Positions 8,654 to 18,076 of a stretch of 22,779 nucleotides of DNA are shown here, one piece after another (position 1 is the first letter of the stretch; every line of letters begins with the position of its first letter). Location of the stretch: NCBI GenBank assembly GCA_003427395.1, contig BFEA01000703.1:159991-182769 (forward strand), read 5' to 3'. This stretch comes from Chara braunii (lineage: Eukaryota > Streptophyta > Charophyceae > Charales > Characeae). Below the pieces are notes generated by a model that saw only the letters and a program-made list of their open reading frames with translations, did not search any database and was not told the origin of the DNA. A program made the position numbers and the translations under genes.

Positions 8654-10107
8654 GGTGTTTCTCATTTACTGCATTTGCGTTGTTGATCGTTTTTTGTTTG
8701 GCCGCTTGGCTATTACTAGCTTCTAGTGGACTCTACAGAATGGACACTACAGAGAAACAAGGAAAGCGCTCAAGGACCAGGAGCTCTGCAAGTGTCGAGC
8801 ACTCGCCCAAAAAGTCGAAGGGAACCCCAGTTGTTGGGGTCGAGAAAGAAGAGACGCCTGGGTCTAAGGCGACTTCGCAACTCCGATCATCAAGCTCTGC
8901 AATGTAGACGCCTGTGCAGCGAGGTACACCTCTTTCAGGTCCGATGAGTCGCCTTAGAGGATCTGATCAAGATAGGGAGGTCGCATTGCCTCCCCGCACG
9001 GCGGGAGTGGTCAAGGGTCTGGTGGTCGTCGGTGGAACTGTGCACACGAGACAGCGGGGCCTGCAGGCTCCGCTCAGAAGTTTGTCCATGGGTATCCAAG
9101 GTCGTGCCCGTCGTTGACTACAAAGACAGATTATGGATGTTGGACTGGGTAGGCGATGTTGGGCAGGTTGGTAGTGGTCTTCTTCTGTATGTCGTCTTAC
9201 AATACCAAATCAGACCGATATGTGGTATAGCGTCTTGGTCACGCAGGCGACATTCGGTTCCCACTTTCGAGATGACTATGCTCCGGAACGACAAAGGCGA
9301 GAGAGCTCCTAATGTCAGATATGTTGTTTTCCAGTGGAGAAAACATAAAGGATATGGTAAATCGCTCGTGGTTCTGTTCAATCCGGATGCAAGTCAATAA
9401 CTGAAATTGCCTGATCTCGTTCAGGTTTTCGACTTCTTCGATCGGAACAAGATTCAAGGTCAGGAAGTCGTGGCTCATAAAGATGACACCATGACGGAAC
9501 CAAAAAGTGTGATGTCAGCAGCCGCACTAGGACAATCTTCAGGAGCACACGGAGGGATATCAATGCGACCAACTGTAGGTAACATATTGATTCGGTCGTC
9601 AGTGTCCACGTCACTTGTCCCGAAAGCAGGACAAATCGCTGCGAAGGGACCTGCTCATGCACAGGTTGCGTCGCCAGCGCTGAAGAAAATTCGACCAATA
9701 GTAGTGAAAGAGTTACTCAACAAATTGTGTGATATTGTGCATTCCTCGAGCATATGTGGTGTCGTTGTGCAAGGATATGACGAGCCTTATATTTCGAAGA
9801 TGTGGGGGAAGAGAGCAGCGGAGAGAGTACACAGAGAGAAGAGGAAGAGGAAGGTTCGCATGAGCGAAGTAGGGAAAGTCACGGAGAGGAAGAAGAGGAT
9901 AGTGAGGGAAGGCCATCAATGGAGTCACAAGGTCGAGGATGAAGAGGAAGCACGACACTCACACATTCCTGCGGAGCTTGGCATTGACCTGGGGGACAAT
10001 AGTGATGACGAGCACTACGGCGATATTCAGGAGCATGAACAGGATCGGCATGAGGACACGCCGCACCACAAAAGCAGTGGAAAAGCTAGGCAGGAGAGGA
10101 GAAAAAG

Positions 10108-10190
10108 TCTCGAGGAGAAGAAAAGGAAAGGGAGAACTCCTTCGTCGCCAGCTGCAACTGTTAGAGATCTCGAGGAGAAGAAAAGGAAAG
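10108..10190 (+). repeat. 60-bp-spaced internal repeat in the basic linker
   Basis: The segment TCTCGAGGAGAAGAAAAGG, encoding Leu-Glu-Glu-Lys-Lys-Arg-Lys, occurs at 10108 and again at 10168. It indicates local expansion of the Lys/Arg-rich linker of the pseudogene. Confidence 0.7.
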
Positions 10191-10729
10191 TTAGGCAAAA
10201 GAGGAGAAAAAGGATCGACCAGAAGAGGGACATGAAGGATCAACCGCAAAAAAGATAGGTGCGGCCTCTCCCGATGGATCAAGCAGTCCAACGTACTCGC
10301 GGCGCAAAAGCTGCTGCCAAACAAAAGCCGATGTGGAAAAAGAGAGCAGCAAAGGGCAATACGATGGAGAAGACGGTCGTTTTCCCCACATCTGAACAGC
10401 CACGATCCGACGACGAGGCAAAAGGCAAGACTGTCATGCGACCACCAAGATTGCAATTGTCGCCAAGTGAGTCAGCGACTTTGCATCTCGCGAAAGGCTT
10501 CTTTCTGAACTTCAATACTGACGGTACCCAGAAGAGCGAGATACAATTTATCACCATTGAATTCCAAAAAATTCTGGATATTCCAGATTAGGAATTTAGA
10601 TATAATCAAAGATTCCTCGGCCAAAATCACATTGACGAGATCTATGAAGCGATGGTGATATCAAGTGAAGCGGCCATTGGAGAAAGGGCAACAGGCAGGA
10701 TGGGGTTGAGCACATCTCCGTTGTATGAA

Positions 10730-11030
10730 AAACCAATATTGTTGTTAGTGGCACTACGTGACCAACTGCATATAGACTCATCGGGTAAGGTTGTGCGAGC
10801 AAGAAGGGTTACTCCTGATGACTTTTACAAGAAACCACTAGATAAGTACTTTTGGTACCCTCTCAGTGGTCAACACAACGTGGCAACATCACAAAGATGT
10901 TTTCGCAAAAATCCGGATGTGGCAAAAGAGTTGCGGCTGGATTACTGGACAGCTAAGTCGGTTTATTATCTAGACCACTTCATGGATCACTATGGGACGT
11001 TGAGCATGTTCCAAAATGTGAAAGACAAAT
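10730..11030 (+). other. ParB/sulfiredoxin-like segment inside the pseudogene (tentative)
   Basis: The reading frame holds YFWYPLSGQHNVATSQRCF; SGQHN is at 10865-10879. It is followed by a helix-like stretch, KELRLDYWTAKSVYYLD, and then MFQNVKDKWNTPP. In ParB N-terminal domains a [DG]-G-x-H-R-x-x-A turn starts the helix and a VVYF-type strand and an N residue follow. The match in order and spacing is suggestive, but Asn replaces Arg after His, and I cannot run a profile search. Confidence 0.35.
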
Positions 11031-12089
11031 GGAACACTCCGCCTCATCAGAGCATCGTTGTTCGGGATATCAGGAAGTTGTGGAACGCGTCCGACTGTCC
11101 TGAAGCCAAAGGCGGGCAGGCAACCGATGTAAAAAATGCGGAGTATAAAAAGTTTGCAGGGAAGGCTCTTAGAGTGACTGGCCTTGATCATTACATTAGT
11201 ACTTCACTCGGTCAGTGGAGTTCAGAATGGTCCGACTTCCTTGGTCCTTACATGATTTGAGCTAGGTTATTGGACGACGTATTTCAAAAGGTGGAGCAGG
11301 TATATGCGGCTTGGGAAAGCGGACAATTGTCGGGAAGAGATGCTGTGAAGCATGTCACCAAACAAGGTGAAGCGGAGAAAGTACAAAGGCCAGGTCCCGA
11401 TTTTGAGGTGAAGGGTGTATCTAAAGTTCTTGTGCATTGGATACCAAGTACAAAAGGACCAGGTTTCCTTGTTCCAGTGCATAATCCGGATGTGAGATTG
11501 TGGAAATCACTTTCTACTTTGGGGAGGCGTGCGCGGCTGCAGATCTTATGTGATACTAGGAGGTACAGTTATCTTGGCTCCAAAGCAAAGCAGAGTTGTG
11601 AAAGACGTCGGGTTATATTCCATGGAGACATATGTTGAAGTCGTGAAAACGGAGAGAGCAATGTTGTGAATGTTTCATTACTTTGTCTTCGTTTTAGACC
11701 CAGCCAAAAAGTCGTCAGATTGGAAGGACCGTTTTTTCATGGACCTGGCTAATTTATTCAAGAACTATCGCGATCAGGGCCTTACATATGAGAGATGGGT
11801 TGATCAGAGGCAGCATTTGAAAGGTTTGCCTTGGATAAAGTCATTCCCGCCAACACTGGGAGGCGAAGATGAGAAAGGCGAACAAGGTTTTGAGAAAATA
11901 AAAATTATCGTTGAAAAGTGTCCTCAACAATTCGAACATTTTGTAGAGAAGTTGTTGCATACGTCGGCAATACGAGGTTGAGAGAGCATTCGTTTGTCCG
12001 GACAAGCAAAATATATACACTTTCAAAAACAGGATGTCAAGTCTGTTTTTGTGTCTTTCCAATGAGATCCTAACGATGTCTCTGGTGTC

Positions 12090-12878
12090 GTAGATTGGAA
12101 AGAGATCTACAGGGTCATCCGACATCTGACATGCCATACCGCGGTGCTTTATTTGTGCCATCCAACTCAAATTGTCAAGTGGACAGAGCCCGTTTTTTAT
12201 GGATTCTGGAGATTCATGCAAATGGTGGGAGGGGAGTATTGGACGCTGATATGCTTCATTCCGCGCTCCTCTGAGCTTACCTTTTTCAGGCGGGTGGTGT
12301 TGTGGGATATTCACATATCAGTTGCCAAGTGGACTCGACGACATCAACAGAAGGTGCGGCATCTCTACAAGGTTGCAAATTTGCATGGAGGATACAGACA
12401 GGATGGTGGTCATTATGTACTTCAATGACGGGGACTACCATCGAAATACAATTTCGTTGTTCGAAGATATCCAATCATAGGGGTCATCTTCTGGTCCTCG
12501 AGCAATTGACATTTCCACATTTGTGCAGCGATGGCGAAAGTCAAAGATGCTGACGGATGTAGTGGAGAAGAACTTCTCCCAACGAAGTGAAAAATGACAG
12601 GTATGGAACCGAAAGAAAAAGTTGTGTACGAAGGAATGGAGAGGGAGTCGAACGCAATGATAGAGACGTTGGAGCACTTTTGTTCAGTGGATGAAGCTAT
12701 TGTTTTTTTGAGAAAGGGTCATGCAGCGTTGGTGTGGGAGCTATTGAAAACCCATCGCCATTGCATAGTTTTAGAAGGAGAGGACATGATGTTCGACTTC
12801 CTTGTGCAATTCATGAACAAGATGGTTGGCACTCGAGATTATCATGCGAGATCCGAATGGACCCGAATTGTGTATTAG
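12090..12878 (+). other. Degenerate beta-class methyltransferase-like segment (tentative)
   Basis: VLYLCHPTQ, then a Trp-rich helix and MVGGEYWTLICFIPR, resemble motif IV and the following strand of amino-methyltransferases. The 12594-12878 part (ETLEHFCSVDEAIVFLRKG, then LVWELLK and HCIVLEGE) resembles motif X-I, with the AdoMet-binding strand ending in an acidic residue. The catalytic DPPY and Gly-rich FxGxG signatures are not present, so any ancestral activity is lost or the likeness is only structural. Frame changes near 12410 and 12590 interrupt it. Confidence 0.3.
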
Positions 12879-13909
12879 CACAAAATTTGTATGATGTATC
12901 GCAACCGTCAGGACTCACATCTGCCAGCTGGAAATCTGTAAAGTCGAACGGGTTATAGCCGCACTTCCGCTTCTGAGATGCATTGCCGCACCATAATGAC
13001 ATGTCGTGGTGGTTTCTTTTGTAATTTGATAATCTCTCCTTTTTCTCTTAATAGGGGTCTGGAACGGGTGTGCCAATGGTGAATATGCGTGAAACGTAGC
13101 AGCGACTAAACTTGCTTCCAAACATGACCTCGACTGACAGGGGCACAACCATTGTGCAAGGATTGTTGTCAGCCGGCGCATTATCCGATAGGCGCTCATG
13201 CACTTCTAAGTTCTAACGTCCATTATCGAACCATAAATGCATCATTCCCCATGGTCCTTTTTGCAATTAGTGAGGCCCTAATTTTCCTTCAAAACACGTC
13301 CAGAACAGTGTGCCAAGGGTGAACGAGCGCCAAATCCAGATGCGAGGACATATAACGCCCATTCAGAGACAAGCTTCAGTGAGTGGCACATGACTGTTGA
13401 GGACGGGATCATAACCGCTCGGACGAAAATCAGTTCAACATGTTGACCATTCTGCCCATCTTCGCGTGTAGCCTAACTTTCGCTTTTGTGGACCGTTCGT
13501 CGACGTTGTAATCGCCATTCCAACAGTTACTGGCTCAGCATACCTTAGTTCCCTATGTGTGAAATTGACTCCTTTGGCTTTGCAGATAACTTTCACCGCA
13601 CCTTCACAATTATAATGGTTTATCACGTGACCCCTCTAACAAGGGTTTCAACAGTCTTTTCTGTTAATACATATATGGCGTCGATCTTACAAGGGTGCTA
13701 GCATGTTGATCAACCTGCTGGGCATTCCGACAGACAAGTAGCAGGTTGGCGTGTCGACTCTATCATGACCGTTGACGATGGAGTAATAATCGTCGACGCA
13801 TAAACCGGTTGGCTAACGTTGTAAGGGTCAGTTGAACAACTAACTGCTCAGTATAGGCCTCCCTGTAATTTGGGCGCAGCATAAAGGAGGCAGAACTTCG
13901 ACGTGGCGC
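12879..13909. other. About 1 kb without a gene; diverged repeats
   Basis: No convincing ORF. Segments at 13389-13550 and 13764-13870 resemble each other (CATGAC-GTTGA at 13389 and 13764; ACGTTGTAA at 13503 and 13816; a CTCAG-ATA block after each), as an old duplication with an internal 63-bp difference would leave. A further weak likeness (GTGTGCCAA-GGTGAA) links 13068 and 13309. Alignment by eye only. Confidence 0.35.
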
Positions 13910-14402
13910 ATCGGCAAAGAGGGGTGAATAGGGGTCCTCCAAACACAGCACAGGAAACTAGACCGACTACTGATTGTGCTGGTATAGCCTAGCCTTGGTT
14001 CCGTCCAACCCGAAGTTTATTTAGAGTTGCAGAGTGGCTCCGTCCGGTCACCTCAAAAATAACCAGAAGGGGAGAAGGTGATTTCCAAGGGATTGGGGTG
14101 CTGGGGCGGGGGAGTGGGAGTGGGCCGCAGGGGTGGGGCAGGTGTCATAGGCCCTGTTACATCGGCAAAGATTGGTGAAAAGGGGTCTCCAGACGCAGCG
14201 CAGGAAAACTCAACAACTACTCACGTGTGGGTATAGCCTAGCCTTGGATACGACAAACCTGGAGTTTATTCTGAGTAGTATAGTGGCTCCGTCCGTTCAC
14301 TTCAAAAATAGCCAAAAGGGGAGAAGGTGATTTCCAGGGGGGTGGGGTGCTGGTGCGGGGGGTGGGCCACTGGTGTGGGGCAGGTGTCATAGGCCCTGTT
14401 AC
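13910..14402. repeat. Tandem duplication, about 250 bp, two diverged copies
   Basis: Copy 1 is 13910-14160 (251 bp) and copy 2 is 14161-14402 (242 bp). Both begin ATCGGCAAAGA and end GGCAGGTGTCATAGGCCCTGTTAC, share GGTATAGCCTAGCCTTGG and AAAAGGGGAGAAGGTGATTTCCA-type blocks, and differ by many substitutions and small indels. Each copy ends in a G-rich tract (14095-14139 and 14332-14385). No ORF explains them. Confidence 0.9.
14095..14139 (+). other. G-rich tract with G-quadruplex potential
   Basis: At least six runs of three to five G with short loops on the + strand (GGGG-TGCT-GGGG-C-GGGGG-AGT-GGG and onward). The homologous tract in the second repeat copy (14332-14385) keeps this composition although its sequence has changed. 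Confidence 0.6.
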
Positions 14403-14495
14403 ATTTGCAGGTAGATGGGTCGAGTCCTCCAACCCACAATCTATGGCATGGTTTGTGGCATCTTATTCATGTTGCCAGACCCTTGCCCTTTTGTG

Positions 14496-14904
14496 TTTTT
14501 TTTTTGTTTTTTTTTTAAAGCTATGTTCTTCTCTCAATTTCACCTCACACTACCTACCTACCACTACTCCTAATTGTAGGCATACGGGGAACCCCGTAGC
14601 AGCCAGAACCGTGTTCACGAGAGAACATGCGGGCGCTGCTCCCGACCTGCAGGTGGGCGATACCGGCTAGGGGACAGCCGGTAGCATCAGGGACAATGCC
14701 AACAGGACCAATCCCTGTGCCTCCCCTCAGGTCCCCTCCCCTACGAACATCAGCAGACTCTGCTCAATGCCGATCGGGGGATCCAGTGGTCTATCTCTAG
14801 GTGGCGGGCGCCAAGCATGCCCAGGAAGGTACATGAGGCCAACGAGGATTGAACCCACAACCTCCTGAATGCCGCTTGCGTGCCTTACCAACTGAGCACT
14901 TGGC
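14496..14904 (-). mobile_element. tRNA-derived SINE
   Basis: Read on the minus strand, the element starts with a tRNA-like head (14904-14838) containing recognisable RNA polymerase III A and B boxes. It continues through a 320-bp GC-rich body and ends in an A-run broken by single C (complement of 14496-14516), about 409 bp in all. Head-body-A-tail order is the standard SINE architecture. I found no clear target-site duplication. The tail differs from the (TAA)n tail at 18305-18381, so the partner LINE may be another family. Confidence 0.75.
14838..14904 (-). other. tRNA-like head with Pol III A and B boxes
   Basis: A box TGCTCAGTTGG lies at 14898-14888 and B box GGTTCAATCCT at 14855-14845 on the minus strand. 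Five of seven acceptor pairs form (GCCAA with TTGGC) and the D stem pairs GTGC with GCAC. The anticodon arm is poor, so this is not a working tRNA gene but a tRNA-derived promoter. Confidence 0.7.
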
Positions 14905-15468
14905 AGTGAATGTATTGGTTTATTCCCATTTATGTAACTCCTCGGTTCACATTGTCAGCATGAGTTTTGGGTCCATTACAAAAACTGAACAAACAAAAGG
15001 TTCACGAAATGTGCATTTATCATTTTGAGAGAAGGTTAACAGAGCCCTAAATTTTCAGGGCCTTTTAATGGTCTTTGTAATAAAACCTCCCCCACCTTTT
15101 AAACCACACTTGTCACTAGTCCACACAGTGGATACTGAATAAACCAAAGGCAAAAAAAAAGAAAAAGTTGAAAAAAGGACCAAAGGAGCCTAAAACCTCA
15201 AGGCAAAAATGTGTTCTCAACTTCTCAACTTAATTTCTCATGCAAAATTCGCTCTTTCCAGTTTTTCAGGATTTCAGGATTTTCAAGATTTCCAGTTTTT
15301 CAAGATTTCTAGTTAAAAAAAAAAAAGAAGAAAGATTTTCAGGATTTTCAGGGCTTGGCAAAAGGCCCAAAATACTAAAATAGTCATCTCCAAGACCCAA
15401 CAAAAACAAACTTGGCACACACAGAAAGTGGGGTTCAATGTTAACCAGTTGTGACTAAGGCGGGATCA
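14905..15468. other. A/T-rich stretch, no gene seen
   Basis: Contains A-runs (15152-15160, 15315-15327) and a degenerate TTTCAGGATTTTC repeat of about 17 bp between 15257 and 15350. A pyrimidine-rich sequence ending TTCTGTGCAG at 15490, just beyond the stretch, could be a 3' splice site for the following ORF. Confidence 0.4.
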
Positions 15469-16023
15469 ATGCTTTGCTATTTCTGTGCAGACAAAGAGAA
15501 GAGCACTATGGAGAAAAAAGTGATGGAGCCATCAACCAGAGGCACACCAAAGGATTTGCGAATCGATGTCAATCATCTTGAAGTTGAAGACAATGACGAT
15601 GAAGAGGATGAAGATGATGAGGACGATGAGGACGGTGATGATGAAGATGATGATGATGAAGAGGATGATGAGGACGAAGACGATGATGATGATGATGAGG
15701 ATGAGGATGAGGATGATGATGACGAAGATGACGATGAAGATGATGACGACGAGGACGATGACGAGGAGGAGAGTGATGAAGAAGAGGAGGATGAAGAGAC
15801 CGATAGTGATGAGGATGTAGACGAGACAGAGGATGATGATGATGATGATGATGATGGTGACGAGCGAAAAGGAGGCAAGTCCGAGGACAACGCCCCTTCT
15901 CGTGGCATAGAAAAGGGAAATAAGAGCAGACAATCGAGGAGGAGTGAAATCACACACCCAGATCCTCTTCTCACTATTGAGGGGCACAGCATTCCAAAAC
16001 CAAGCGAGAACAGTGCATCATAG
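15469..16023 (+). CDS. Asp/Glu-rich acidic protein or terminal exon, function unknown
   Basis: From the ATG at 15469 the frame gives 184 residues; the frame extends upstream only through a GTG. Residues about 40-135 are almost entirely Asp and Glu, encoded by GAN triplets (15586-15864). They are flanked by a sequence of ordinary composition (MEPSTRGTPKDLRIDVNHLE) and a basic, Ser-rich tail ending SIPKPSENSAS. Long acidic tracts occur in histone chaperones and nucleolar proteins, but no such domain is visible. TTCTGTGCAG at 15481-15490 looks like a splice acceptor, which would make this a last exon starting at 15491. The mix of four GAN codons argues against a purely recent microsatellite. The Ser-rich and Ile-rich frames on the other strand are shadows. 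Confidence 0.4.
   Translation: MLCYFCADKEKSTMEKKVMEPSTRGTPKDLRIDVNHLEVEDNDDEEDEDDEDDEDGDDEDDDDEEDDEDEDDDDDDEDEDEDDDDEDDDEDDDDEDDDEEESDEEEEDEETDSDEDVDETEDDDDDDDDGDERKGGKSEDNAPSRGIEKGNKSRQSRRSEITHPDPLLTIEGHSIPKPSENSAS
15586..15864. repeat. Imperfect GAN triplet microsatellite
   Basis: About 90 consecutive triplets of GAT, GAC, GAA and GAG with a few exceptions. Coding for Asp/Glu in the + frame. Confidence 0.85.
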
Positions 16024-16062
16024 GACATCTTCCGCGCGCTGCTGATTCCTCATGGATTGATC

Positions 16063-16180
16063 GGAGCAACCACATTTCCAGGCCATATATTTTGGCCATG
16101 ACACACCATTATAGGGGTCAAGGAGCAAGCACATTTCAAGGTCATAATTTTTGGCCATGACATGCTATTCTAGGGGTCAA
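16063..16180. repeat. 59-bp tandem duplication
   Basis: 16063-16121 and 16122-16180 are two copies (GGAGCAA-CACATTT ... TTTTGGCCATGACA ... TAGGGGTCAA) with about ten differences. Confidence 0.85.
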
Positions 16181-16318
16181 GTGAGAAAGAAGAGATGGGT
16201 GGGGGAAATAATACAAGGGTAGTAGGGGGCTGAGGGGGAAAGGACCAATTTGGACTGTGAGTGTTCTAAAACCCCTGCAGTATTCCGGTTATGAAAAAAA
16301 AGGGGAAGGGAAAACTAG

Positions 16319-16489
16319 GGCGCAGTCAAGGTTTTCAGTTTTAAATGTGTTTCAGTCACGGTTTTGCGAATTTTGCTCCAAATCGAGGAAAACCATGAAT
16401 GTATCCCACCCAGCTTTAGGGTTGGGTGGGGATGTGCTGTATTTGAGGGACGCCTGAAGTGGATTTACAACTGAAAACGTGACTGCGCC
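16319..16489. repeat. Short inverted repeat, 22-bp arms
   Basis: GGCGCAGTCAAGGTTTTCAG at 16319 pairs with the complement of 16469-16489 apart from one gap and one mismatch; the spacer is 128 bp and contains a partial third copy (AGTCACGGTTTTGCG). Confidence 0.6.
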
Positions 16490-16624
16490 GTAGGTACCCC
16501 AAAAAGTAGTACACCCACGCTTTCACTGTTATGGTACTAGGCTGTCTGCCACCTTGCAGGTACATTCCGAAAGTGCTTGTCTGGGGATTCGGAAGTCGAC
16601 CAGGGTAGCTCAGCACTTGTACAG

Positions 16625-16626
<2 letters not shown>

Positions 16627-16697
<71 letters not shown>
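16627..16697. repeat. Uninterrupted poly-C tract, 71 bases
   Basis: Seventy-one C in a row. Poly-Pro and poly-Gly frames through it are shadows. It may be real, or partly a sequencing or assembly product. Confidence 0.95.
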
Positions 16698-16790
16698 ATC
16701 CCTAGCCCTAGACAGAGAGCAGTCTTGGCATTTATGTTTGCATGGCGGGAGTAGAAATTTCTGTTCCACATTTTCAACACAAGGATACCT

Positions 16791-16897
16791 ACCGTCTTCC
16801 CCTTAACACAACACACCCTCATTTTGACTGTGTGGAACCGGAAAGGTTGCTTGTATGCATTCATGATCAGGGTGTGTTGTGTTTGGGGGACGACAGT
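16791..16897. repeat. Inverted repeat with 32-bp arms
   Basis: 16791-16822 (ACCGTCTTCCCCTTAACACA and onward) pairs with 16866-16897, about 26 of 32 positions, with a 43-base loop. It looks like a small fold-back element. Confidence 0.65.
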
Positions 16898-17167
16898 GGG
16901 GTGACGTCCCACTTGCCCACATTTCTTTCATTATTTCCGATTGTAAAAATTGCAAAAAAAAAAAAGAAAAGAAATGGACAATCCTTTTCTTTTTCATTTT
17001 TTTCTAAGAATCATCACTGAGGGGGGAGCCCTACCAAGAAAAGGACAATCCTTGCAAGCAGGACCTCATGCTCTGGAATCAGGCTCAGACTCTGAATAGC
17101 AGCCTATGCGATTATTTTTCTCCTTTTTCTCTTTTTTCCCCACCTTAAACACAGCCTGCGACCTGTA
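16898..17167. other. No gene seen
   Basis: Low-complexity A-rich (16953-16975) and T/C-rich (17111-17145) tracts only. Confidence 0.4.
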
Positions 17168-17740
17168 CTAGGGGGGGTGGTAAGAGCAGCCCCTCCTAGT
17201 AGCCATCCCAGTTGACTTAATCTATTGGTGGGGAGCAGCACCTTCTGGAAACCGGGTCCAGCGTCCCTATACAGCATTTGTTCATCATCAGAAAGATCCA
17301 CCAGCATTGATTGCCCCTGATTGCCCAGGGGGATTGACTGTGCGGTGAGAGTAAAAAGTGGATGGAAAGAGATGCCTCTTCACCCCACCACGGGCCGCCT
17401 AAACAGCCTTTCATTCCTAGCATCCTCTCTCTTCTTTGTGCAGTTGCCCAGAGGCAGTCCCAGAGATCTGACATCCTCCTAGATACACCAGGCTAGAAGA
17501 GGGGCCCTGTTCGAGTGGTGAAGAGGCACTTCTATCTCCGCAGCCTTCCTAACCGCTCAGTTAATCCCCCTGGGTAACCTGGGGTAATCAATGCTGGCGG
17601 AATGCTCTCGTGCTAGTCTTGTGAATGATCCTGTTGCACAGGGACGCTGGACCCGTTTTCCACCAGGTGCAGCTCCCTACCAATAGATGGAGCAGCCCGG
17701 GACAGTTACTAGAGGTGACTGCTCTTACCACCCCCTCTAG
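17168..17740. mobile_element. Fold-back element, arms about 175 bp or more
   Basis: 17168-17340 and 17560-17740 are imperfect reverse complements: CTAGGGGGGGTGGTAAGAGC pairs with the far right end, GGGTCCAGCGTCCCT with AGGGACGCTGGACCC, and CCAGCATTGATT with AATCAATGCTGG. Weaker pairing continues inward (GATGCCTCTTCACC near 17375 with GGTGAAGAGGCAC near 17517), leaving an unpaired centre of roughly 100 bp. There is no ORF of substance and no obvious target duplication. Confidence 0.8.
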
Positions 17741-18076
17741 GAGTGATCATCCCAGGCGCCTGCCATTCTCTTGCTTAGTGTCTGCGTTGTCCCAGACTCC
17801 TGGCAGTATATGACCACCGGCGGGGCTCCATCTACCCCCCGGGGGCATTGGGGGTACAGTTCGCCCCATGAATATCAGGTGGGGGGTTCAACCAAAGAGA
17901 GGGGGTGAGGCGGGAAAGGGTCCAGGAAATCAGAAGGTGGTCTTCAAAGCATCATCTTCGGAGCGTGGAGCCCAGAGGTGACCAAGGTCCCTTCCTACAC
18001 GGATCAGACCATATTGACTGTTGATTTTCGTTATCTTCGGCAAGTCTCTCTTAATCTTCACAAACGGGACCTCGCC
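17741..18076. other. No gene seen
   Basis: GC-rich sequence with several G and C runs; no ORF or repeat I can support. Confidence 0.4.

Larger units (their letters stand above)
8740..12878 (+). pseudogene. Large decayed intronless gene, ParB-like plus methyltransferase-like regions (tentative)
   Basis: I do not recognise this gene by name. It is traceable from the ATG at 8740 through frame segments 1, 0, 2, 0, 1, 0 to a TAG at 12876-12878, with in-frame stops at 8905, 9398, 10256, 10589, 11258, 11667, 11979 and 12063. N-terminal part (8740-9090): basic and Ser-rich. 9100-9400: a compact block (YKDRLWMLDWVGDVGQVG, VFQWRKHKGYGKSLVVLFNP). 9780-10400: a very Lys/Arg/Glu-rich linker with nuclear-signal-like KKRK runs. 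10730-11030: KYFWYPLSGQHNVATSQR followed by a YWTAKSVYYL strand, like the strand-turn-helix of ParB/sulfiredoxin folds. 12090-12878: HPTQ, GFWRFMQMVGGEYWTLICFI, then DEAIVFLRKGHAALVWELLK and HCIVLEGE, an arrangement like beta-class DNA methyltransferases without the DPPY or FxGxG residues. Domain calls are inference. No introns are evident, so it is probably an element-borne or retroposed gene. Confidence 0.65.

Noticed and set aside
14838-14904. Functional tRNA gene
   Set aside because: Acceptor stem has two mismatches, the anticodon arm does not form, and a SINE body and A-tail follow.
15573-16028. Minus-strand Ser-rich, and Ile-rich, long frames
   Set aside because: They mirror the GAN triplet tract of the + strand ORF and have no independent features.
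16554-16769. Poly-Pro and poly-Gly reading frames
   Set aside because: They come from the 71-base C homopolymer.
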